DNA from: Myotis daubentonii
Lineage: Eukaryota > Chordata > Mammalia > Chiroptera > Vespertilionidae
DNA: 64,000 nt
Reading direction: 5' to 3'
Assembly (NCBI RefSeq): GCF_963259705.1
Contig: NC_081841.1
Coordinates: forward strand, 31,895,358-31,959,357
The notes under the pieces are model-generated. The model searched no databases. It was given only the letters and a program-made list of their open reading frames with translations, and was not told where the DNA came from. This document shows positions 56,926-64,000 of the stretch, piece by piece. The position numbers were made by a program, and so were the translations under genes. Position 1 is the first letter of the stretch, and each line of letters begins with the position of its first letter.

Positions 56926-57314
56926 TCTATATACATAAAAGGCTAAGTGACCGGCTGGTAGCTATGACGTGCACTGACCACTAGGGTGCAGACACTCAAC
57001 ACAGGAGCTTCCAAGTGACAGCAACTTTGCAGAGTGCCCTCTCACACTCTGGGACCCCTTGGGGGGTGTTGGGCTACTGATTTCAGCCCGATCCCCGCAG
57101 ACCAGGCCAAGGGATCCCACCTGCTGGAGGGGCCTTGCTCACTCTGCAGATGGCCTTCAAGCCCCAGCGCCACCCTTGGTGTGGTCAGCTGGAAAGGAAC
57201 CGCAGGAGGTTGGCTCCAGGGCGTGTCCAGCCCATCTCACCCAGTCCTGCCCCACTGGCCACCTTCTAATTAATTTCCTTTCAATCTGCACAAATCTGAG
57301 CACTGAGCCTCTAG
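56926..57314 (+). mobile_element. Helitron, array unit 4
   Basis: TCTATATACATAAAAGGC start directly after unit 3; ends CACTGAGCCTCTAG followed by T. Has CCACTAGGGTGCAG at 56978-56991, one mismatch from the CTCF core. Confidence 0.93.
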
Positions 57315-57857
57315 TATTTCCATAATAAGTAAATTCAATTTTTAAAAAAGATTTTCTCGTGGAGTGGGATGGAGGAAATGGTAATGTTTCTCAATTAATT
57401 GGAAGAGAAATGCCTTTTCATTTGAAAAATGTAAAATATACTTGCAAACTCTCCTTTTCCCTTATTTTTGATTAGGGCTATCCATTGAATTCATAACCAA
57501 ACTCAAAAATAAAATTCAAATCTATACCTATTAATAAACTTTTAAAATTATTTAATTGTTGAACACTTATGAAAACATAGTACTGTAAGTGATCATTCCT
57601 CCTCGTGCTGCTCTTAAACCTACATTATTTGGAAAATATTTATGCTGGCTGAAATGTCTTTGCTTAGAAATATTTATTGATAGTGAAGAATGAGATATCA
57701 AAGAACATATTGAGTCATAGTCCTGTGGCATTTCCATCAGAAGAAATAAACACAGAGTACATTAGAAATCCAATCATGATGCTCAAACATGTGATTTAGT
57801 AAAAATAGCTACATCAATTTTTCCTATAACTAATATCCTTAAAGATATAAGCTTTCA
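57315..57857. other. Upstream flank, nothing assigned
   Basis: AT-rich sequence without recognised features. Confidence 0.45.
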
Positions 57858-58065
57858 CCCAGCCAGTGTGCCTCAGTGATTGATCATTGACTTATGAACC
57901 AGGAGGTCACGGTTTGATTCCTGGTCAGGGCACATGCCCGGGTTGTTTAATCCACAGTGTGTGGTGTGCAGGAGGCAACCAGTCACTGATACACTCTCAT
58001 TGATGTTTCTATCTCTCTCTCCCTTTCCCTTCCTTTCTGAAATCAATAAAATAAAAAATTTTTAA
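57858..58065 (+). mobile_element. Ves-type SINE
   Basis: Forward copy with GTGTGCCTCAGTGATTGATC head and TTCTGAAATCAATAAAATA end. Confidence 0.86.
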
Positions 58066-58194
58066 ATTACTATTACTGTCCCCATTTTACAGATAAAAAA
58101 ACTAGGCTGTTTGACTTCGGGTAAATCCCTTCACCACCTTCTTTCTCAGGTTATACCAAGTACAAACCAAGTCCCACAGGGGAGTCACAACAAT

Positions 58195-58330
58195 TATCTA
58201 AGCATTCATTATTCCATAAGTTTGCTGAGCACTTACTATATGCCAGACACTGTTCAAAGTGCTTGGAATGCCTCAATGAATCAGACAGACAAAATCCCCC
58301 ATCCTTGTAGAATTTACATTCTAGTTTTAG
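58195..58330 (-). mobile_element. L2 fragment, reverse
   Basis: GAGCACTTACTATATGCCAG and TAGAATTTACATTCTAG are standard reversed L2 3' words. Confidence 0.65.
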
Positions 58331-58416
58331 GTTGGTGGTGGGTACCAGAGCTGTGCTCTTAGCCACTGTGAACAGCTCCCCAACCTAATGGACTGGTAAA
58401 ATCTCTTACCTTTATA

Positions 58417-58846
58417 CTAGAGGCCCGGTGCATGAAATTCATGCACTCAGGGTGGGTCATCCCTCAGCCCGGATTGCGAGAGGGCTCAGGCCAGGCCAAG
58501 GGACCCCACCGATGCACAATCGGGGCCAGGGAGGGACGCAGGAGGTTGGACAGCCGGGGAGGGACCACGGGAGGGCTCCAGGGCATGTCTGGCCCATCTC
58601 GCTCAGTCCCAATCGGCCAGACCCCAGCAGCAAGCTAACCTACCGGTCAGAGTGTCTGCCCCCTGGTGGTCAGTGCACATCATAGCGACTGGTCGACTGG
58701 TCAGCTGTTTGCCCCCTGGTGGTCAGTGCACATCATAGCAAGCAGTTGAACAGCCTTAGCACATCATTAGCATATTACACTTTGATTGGTTGAATGGCTG
58801 ACCAGACAATCGGACACGTAGCATATTAGGCTTTTATTATATAGGA
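58417..58846 (-). mobile_element. Nonautonomous Helitron, reverse
   Basis: CTAGAGGCCCGGTGCATGAA start with perfect hairpin ATGAAATTCAT; ends TTTATTATATAGGA. Sister of 12072-12537. Confidence 0.95.
58656..58722 (-). promoter_or_regulatory. Tandem CTCF-core-like words in a Helitron
   Basis: CTGCCCCCTGGTGG at 58656-58669 (exact core on minus) and TTGCCCCCTGGTGG at 58709-58722 (one mismatch), same orientation, 39 nt between them. Confidence 0.45.
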
Positions 58847-60175
58847 TATAAAATTGCTAATAGTCACAAAGCCCTATGAGGCAGGTATACCATTTACTGA
58901 TAGAAACTAAGGAGTAAAACATGAGCTGAATTTATAAAAATATAATTTTTAAAACAGATAAGAATGAGATTTTTTCGCATTCTCAAACAGTCATATATTT
59001 CAAAATAAAGAGCCTATATCTTTAAAATAAATTGAACCAACTCATCCAAGATCACATAGTTAATAAGTGTTATTCCAAAAATAGAGCCCAGATTTATCAG
59101 ACGCCAAAGTCCAGACAATTTCTCTACATTATGCCCAAACAAAAATATTTTTCTGCTACTTCCACTGTGCCCTATGGTTTATTTTATATAGGACCCTGTC
59201 AAATCAGTTTGTCTTGGAACTGGACAAATAGGTCAGGCAAAAGAACAATGGGATATGAATATTTTTCAACATGTAAAGAACTTGTTTGATGTTGAGAATA
59301 AAAGTCTTTACCCAGTATGAGATAGTTTTCCTTTGTTTCACTTTGTTTTTTAAGGTTTTAATGGAAAGAAAATTTGAAAAATCTAATATACACTTACTAA
59401 ATATTTCTAATACTGAAAGATTGTTGGAAGCATCTCTTTATTCTTCCCCCTCCCCCAAAAAAATATCCAACTGAAATTTTCACATTGGATTTATATTAAG
59501 ACTTCTATTTCTTTGTTCTATATACATCTAAGAAAATTATCTCTTACAGTGAATTGAAAACTCCTCTGAGAGAATAGGCCCATAGCCCGTAACTAGTCCA
59601 TTAAGGCCCCTGCATAGGACTTCAGATTACATTTCACCGGCATTGCTACTGCTCCCTTTTGTGCAGTAACCTCCTATATATTTCACACCTCACATTCATG
59701 CACCTCCATACCATGGCCCATACAATTTCTTCACCTTGACATACCCTCCTCTCACCCTCTGGGAATCTATACCCACGTTCCCAAATGCCACATTTTCCAA
59801 GGAACCTCTCATGATCCTTTCATCTCACCTCAGGGTTTACAAGATTCTTCTGATATTAGTTTACACAAACATTTACTCAATCACTCAGCAAATGTTTATT
59901 GAGCTCACTTTTGTATTTGATATCATTTTTGTGATTGGGGTTTGGAAAATAACTTGAAGAAGTTGAAAGCTCCTACCTGGACAGGTGTTATTTCCTCATT
60001 TAGCCTGAAAAGTACCTGAGGACAAGAATGTATATGAATCATCTCTGTAGTTCCCACAATATTTAAACCCATTACTTACACATAACAGGTGCTCAATAAA
60101 TAGTTGAAATGAATGTATTTTATGAGCAGTGAACAAAAAAACTAAATAAATGAGTAAAGGTTAATATAAAGTTAC
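58847..60175. other. Upstream flank, old repeats only
   Basis: L2-like words near 59860-60117 (GGTGCTCAATAAATAGTTGA). Frames 59032-59289, 59286-59474 and 59736-59957 are not supported. Confidence 0.45.
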
Positions 60176-60544
60176 CAAAGGCTCGGTGCACAGATTTGTG
60201 TACCAGTGGGGTCCCCTGGCCTGCAGGGATTGAGCCAAAACCAGCTCTCAAATATCCCCGAGGGGTCCAGGATTGCGAGAGGGTGCAGGCCAGGCTGAGG
60301 GACCCCACCGGTGCATGAATCCATGCACTGGTCCTCTAGTATGCATATAAGATCTTTGGTTAATCTCTTCCCATTCTCCCCCTTCTCCCCTTCCCTCTGA
60401 GATTCATCAGTCTGTTTCATGTTTTCATGCCTGTGGTTTCCACTCCTGTGTTGAGCGTCTTCCCCCTGATGATCAGTGTGTGTCATAGCTACCAGTTTGA
60501 TGGTCAAACGGTAGGCTGGTCACTTAGACTTTTATATATATAGA
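60176..60544 (-). mobile_element. Chimeric Helitron with two opposed 3' ends
   Basis: Reverse 3' terminus at 60176 (GGCTCGGTGCACAGATTTGT), a forward 3' terminus ending CTAG at 60339, then a reverse 5' terminus ending CTTTTATATATATAGA at 60544. Two 3' hairpins point outward within 165 bp. Confidence 0.75.
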
Positions 60545-60652
60545 TGATTAATACAGTGTGATAAAGTTAATAGAGTATGGTTTTTGTGCTCCCTTTGTAA
60601 AAAAAAGATAATAATTGTAAAATTTTATTAAATGTATTAATTTATTAAAGAA

Positions 60653-61091
60653 CTAGAGGCCCAGTAGAGGAAATTTGTGCACTGAGGGGGGGGGGTGTTC
60701 CCCAGCCCAGCCTGCACTGTCTCGAATCTGGGACCCCTTGGAGCAGTCAGATATCCCTCTCACAATTCAAACTACTGGCTCCCAACCACTCGCCTGCCTG
60801 CCTGCTTGATTGCCCCTAACTGCTTCTGCCTGCCAGGCTGATCACCCCCTAACCACTCCCCTGCTACCCTGATCGACACCTAACTGCTCCCCTGCCAGCC
60901 CAATTGCCTTCAACTGCCCTCCCCTGCTGGCCTTGTTGCCCCTAACTGCCCTCCCCTGCCAGCCCGGTCCCCCCTAACTGCCCTCCCCTGCTAGCCATCT
61001 TGTGGTGGCCATCTTGTGACCACATGGGAGCAACCATCTTTGTGTGAGGGCGTGATGGTCAATTTGCATATTACCTCTTTATTATATAGGA
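60653..61091 (-). mobile_element. Nonautonomous Helitron, reverse
   Basis: CTAGAGGCCCAGTAGAGG start, ending CTCTTTATTATATAGGA. Reverse relative of 24232-24686, with repeated CCCCTAACTGCC units. Confidence 0.94.
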
Positions 61092-62231
61092 TAGGAACAA
61101 AATATTTAAAGTACCTGACAGGTCTTTGGTGTTCAATCAGAGGTAGCTATTATAGCCACAGTAACTGTTCACAACAGAAAGATCAGATATAATAGTGGGT
61201 ATTTTTGTTATTAATAGCAAATAAACAGGATTTAAAAAGAGAGAGAGGGACAAGAAAGACAGATAGACAACAAAAGTGGGCTCAAAACAATGTGGAAAAA
61301 AGTTCAAAAAAACAAAAAGGAAAATAGAATAATGAAAACAATCTACCTAAATCCTAAGTAGGATTTATATCACTATTTACCTTTCCAGTTCTAATAACGA
61401 ATGATGAAAGGATATTTGTCTTACATAACCACTTCTAGAATTACAAGATTTTGACAGAATCATACAAGATAGAGGTTCAGAAAAATCCACCTCTTCCCTG
61501 TTGAAACATTCTTTTTGTTATTTAGAACAGTAAGAAGCAGCCCATAAAAACTAAAAGGGAAATAAATAGACAATGTAGAAACAGCATATCTTGCAGAGTT
61601 TACCTGGATTGTAAGTAGATTAGAGGAATGAGAGCAAATTCTAAAATTCTGAAAGAATAGAGGAGCCACAAATATTACCACATGTGTAGCAAACTATAAT
61701 TAATAAATTCAATAATTTTAAAATTGAATACTTTTAAAATATGGATAAGCCTTATAAAAAGGAAACAATTTTATCAAAAATTGTAGACTTAAATTTAAAA
61801 ATATATCTTATCTTATAGGCATAATGCCTGATTATCCTATAAGCATGTGAATATGGAGTCTATGCAATTGAAATGCTGAAATAACTAGGGTGAGCTTACA
61901 TGAAAGCTAGGAGGCTGTGGTCCCACACACAGCTATCACTGTGATAAAACTGTATTCTGGTGTGGTCTGATAATTCGCTTCCTTTTATTGAATACATTCC
62001 TCTATTTTCAGAAACATAAATGATCTGAACAAGCAATAGGCAACATAACTTGAGCTGAACTGCCCAGAATTAACCCCCATCACTTTCCATAATTTGAAAT
62101 TCATTCTTTTGCATTTTAAGGGCCATTTAGGTCAAGAGTTCCTCATTAAAAGACAAATATCTCTCTTGAAGGGGAAATCCTTATTATCAACTAGTACCCT
62201 AGTCAATAGTTAAGAGCTAGCTACGAACAAA
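61092..62231. other. Upstream flank, nothing firm
   Basis: Possible MIR tail at 61095-61160. No gene. Confidence 0.4.
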
Positions 62232-62239
62232 GCCCTAGG

Positions 62240-62451
62240 GTAGTGGTCAGCAAACTCATTAGTCAACAGAGCCAAATATCCACAGTACAACGATTGAAAT
62301 TTCTTTTGAGAGCCAAATTTTTTAAACTTAGACTATATAGGTAGGTACATTGTTATTAACTTAATTAGGGTACTCCTAAGGCTTAGGAAGAGCCACACTC
62401 AAGGGGCCAAAGAGCCGCATGTGGCTCGCGAGCCGCAGTTTGCCGACCACG
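62240..62451 (+). mobile_element. hAT miniature element, 212 bp
   Basis: Third copy of the family at 11828 and 50249. Perfect 8-bp duplication GCCCTAGG (62232-62239, 62452-62459). First base of the left end is mutated. Confidence 0.94.
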
Positions 62452-62819
62452 GCCCTAGGAGAACAGGATAGGTACCTGGAAATGAGAAAACATGGTGAAG
62501 GCTGGCAAAGGGTGAGCTATAAGGAAAAGAAAAAGGAGAAGGAGCAGAGGGGAAAGGGATTAAAGGAGTCCTGGTCGCCTTACAATTTCTCTGGTCGGGC
62601 TTTGGAGCCGACATATATTTGCAACCATTTTCTTGTACACAGGTAGAAACTATAACGGAAGAAAATTACAGAGTAGACTTCATAATACAAATTACACAAA
62701 GCAAGACAAAACAAAACAAACAAAAGCACAAATCCCCCCAGAAAGAAGTGAGACCTGCTTGAGGTTCCATTGAGTGTCAGGAAAGAAACTGGCACCATAA
62801 TGAATTTGGTAGGCAGTAG

Positions 62820-62886
62820 AGGGAGAACCAGTGACTTCTTTGTTCCTGGGTCGAAGCTCAACCACTGAGCCACACTGGCAGGGCTG
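62820..62886 (-). mobile_element. Ves-type SINE head fragment
   Basis: Only the complemented promoter part survives: GAACCAGTGACTTC to CTGAGCCACACTGGCAGGG. Confidence 0.75.
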
Positions 62887-63954
62887 AATTCTCACTTTTA
62901 TACCAAACGCCCAAGTATCTCTGATGCTCTGGGACTGCCAAGGGACCATCTAGGTAGATATCATTAGACTTCCTAGAATTGATTCGAATAGGAGCTATCT
63001 AAATCTTCTTTTTCTGGATCCTAAAAAGATTAGACGTACAATAAAAAAATGAGATAAATAATGTAAAGTGCTTGTCAGAGAGCCTGACATATTGCACATT
63101 TCAATAATTGGTAGCTCCCGTTGCCCTGTGGCTAGACAAAATAACTGAAAAGTTATCAAACTTAGGCTTCATCTTGTCTTTGTTCTGGCTCTAAGTACCT
63201 GTACTAAGTTAACACCTAAGGCATTTTCTGCTTTCTGTCCTCATCTCAAATATGGGACATGTAATTTTACTTAATTCCTCTCGTGTACAAAATAAATGGC
63301 TATTTTGAAAATTTTAAATGCTATAAAGACTTCGGAAATTATTTTCCTCCCTTTATAGAGTAGCCCAAATTTGATTCACATGCTTTGATTGTCCTTACCA
63401 ATTCCCTTTCTATGGAATTGGTGTGAGAAAAGAGTGAAGATAAGGGGATACAAAAAGTTCAGTCACTTTAAACAAGTTGATGAGTTTATTAACATTATGA
63501 ATGTTGAGACAGGAGGAAACAATTCTACTCTTGTCCTAACTTGCCAGGGGACATGAACTTCTGGCCCTTCTAGTCTTGTGTCATGTTTAGGTATATATCA
63601 ACTCATGTGTGTCAGTACCTGGACTCACACCAGACTTCCAGATAACCCTCTGATTATCCCTTGAAGGACTCACATATCCAGATCTCATGATATTCAACTA
63701 ACATCCATTGTCCAAAACACCGGATGTGATCAGACCTCCTGCCATTCATCTTCCAGACCAACTGGAATTCATTGTCCAGACTGCCTAACATCAGACTGCT
63801 AACGGTCCTTGACTAATCCTAAACCTAAGAATGCAGGACTGATAATTCTCAATCTTGTACTTCTTAGTATAAGAATTCTTAATTTTCCTTCTTTGGAACA
63901 CTCCTAGGTTTTTGCCTCGCTGCATTTCCATTTTGCAAACCATAATACCCTTGA
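62887..63954. other. Upstream flank, nothing firm
   Basis: A MIR-like tail near 63040-63125; otherwise unassigned. Confidence 0.4.
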
Positions 63955-64000
63955 TGTCCCGTGCACCAAGGAGTCTCGGGTTCAATTTCCAGTCAGGGCA
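63955..64000 (+). mobile_element. Ves-type SINE, cut by window end
   Basis: CTCGGGTTCAATTTCCAGTC and AGGGCA match the SINE box B region; the rest lies outside the window. Confidence 0.5.

Noticed and set aside
40714..64000. Search for IAPP, a neighbour of SLCO1A2 in human
   Set aside because: No frame resembling the amylin precursor was seen on either strand; it probably lies beyond the window.
1..64000. Full-length autonomous Helitron, hAT transposase or intact L1
   Set aside because: No Rep/helicase, transposase or uninterrupted ORF2 frame is present; all copies are nonautonomous or truncated.
1..64000. CRISPR-like arrays or tRNA genes
   Set aside because: Tandem repeats are microsatellites or Helitron units, and all tRNA-like A/B boxes belong to SINEs with tails and duplications.

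Overview
The window is intronic and flanking DNA from a mammal, almost certainly a vespertilionid bat. The evidence is the repeat set: about 20 tRNA-derived Ves-type SINEs, at least 17 nonautonomous Helitrons (5'-TC, hairpin plus CTAG-3', A/T insertion), SPIN-type and other hAT miniature elements with clean 8-bp target duplications, and solo ERV LTRs with 6-bp duplications. Among mammals, massive Helitron amplification is known only from vespertilionid bats.

The one gene is on the minus strand. Fourteen coding exons from 40713 (ATG) down to 8445 (TAA) join in frame, with every intron phase matching, to a 664-residue organic anion transporting polypeptide. The sequence best fits SLCO1A2 (OATP1A2; the human protein is 670 residues). 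All exons are open, with no frameshift or premature stop, so the gene looks functional. Two splice sites stand out. The donor after coding exon 7 is GC rather than GT and lacks the +5 G. The acceptor of that same exon is preceded by 29 uninterrupted T residues. The 3' UTR lies left of 8445. The region right of 40713 is 5' flank or 5' noncoding exons; I could not find another gene there, nor the IAPP coding sequence that lies in this neighbourhood in human.

Layout: 1-8.4 kb is 3' flank with an L1 interrupted by a Helitron, a solo LTR and a SINE. 8.4-40.7 kb is the transporter gene, with introns loaded with Helitrons, SINEs, hAT elements, two further solo LTRs, a 5'-truncated L1 with a 15-bp duplication and a 3'-truncated U2 snRNA retropseudogene. 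40.7-49 kb is mostly old, low-copy sequence with MIR, L2 and L1 remnants. 49-64 kb is Helitron-rich, including four Helitrons abutting head to tail at 55513-57314 and a SINE split by a hAT element.

The most interesting non-genic signal is that several Helitrons carry copies of a 14-bp word matching the CTCF core consensus, often as a convergent pair about 12-17 bp apart. These Helitrons may have spread CTCF-type sites through and beside the SLCO1A2 locus. No CRISPR array, viral coding gene or bacterial-type system is present.
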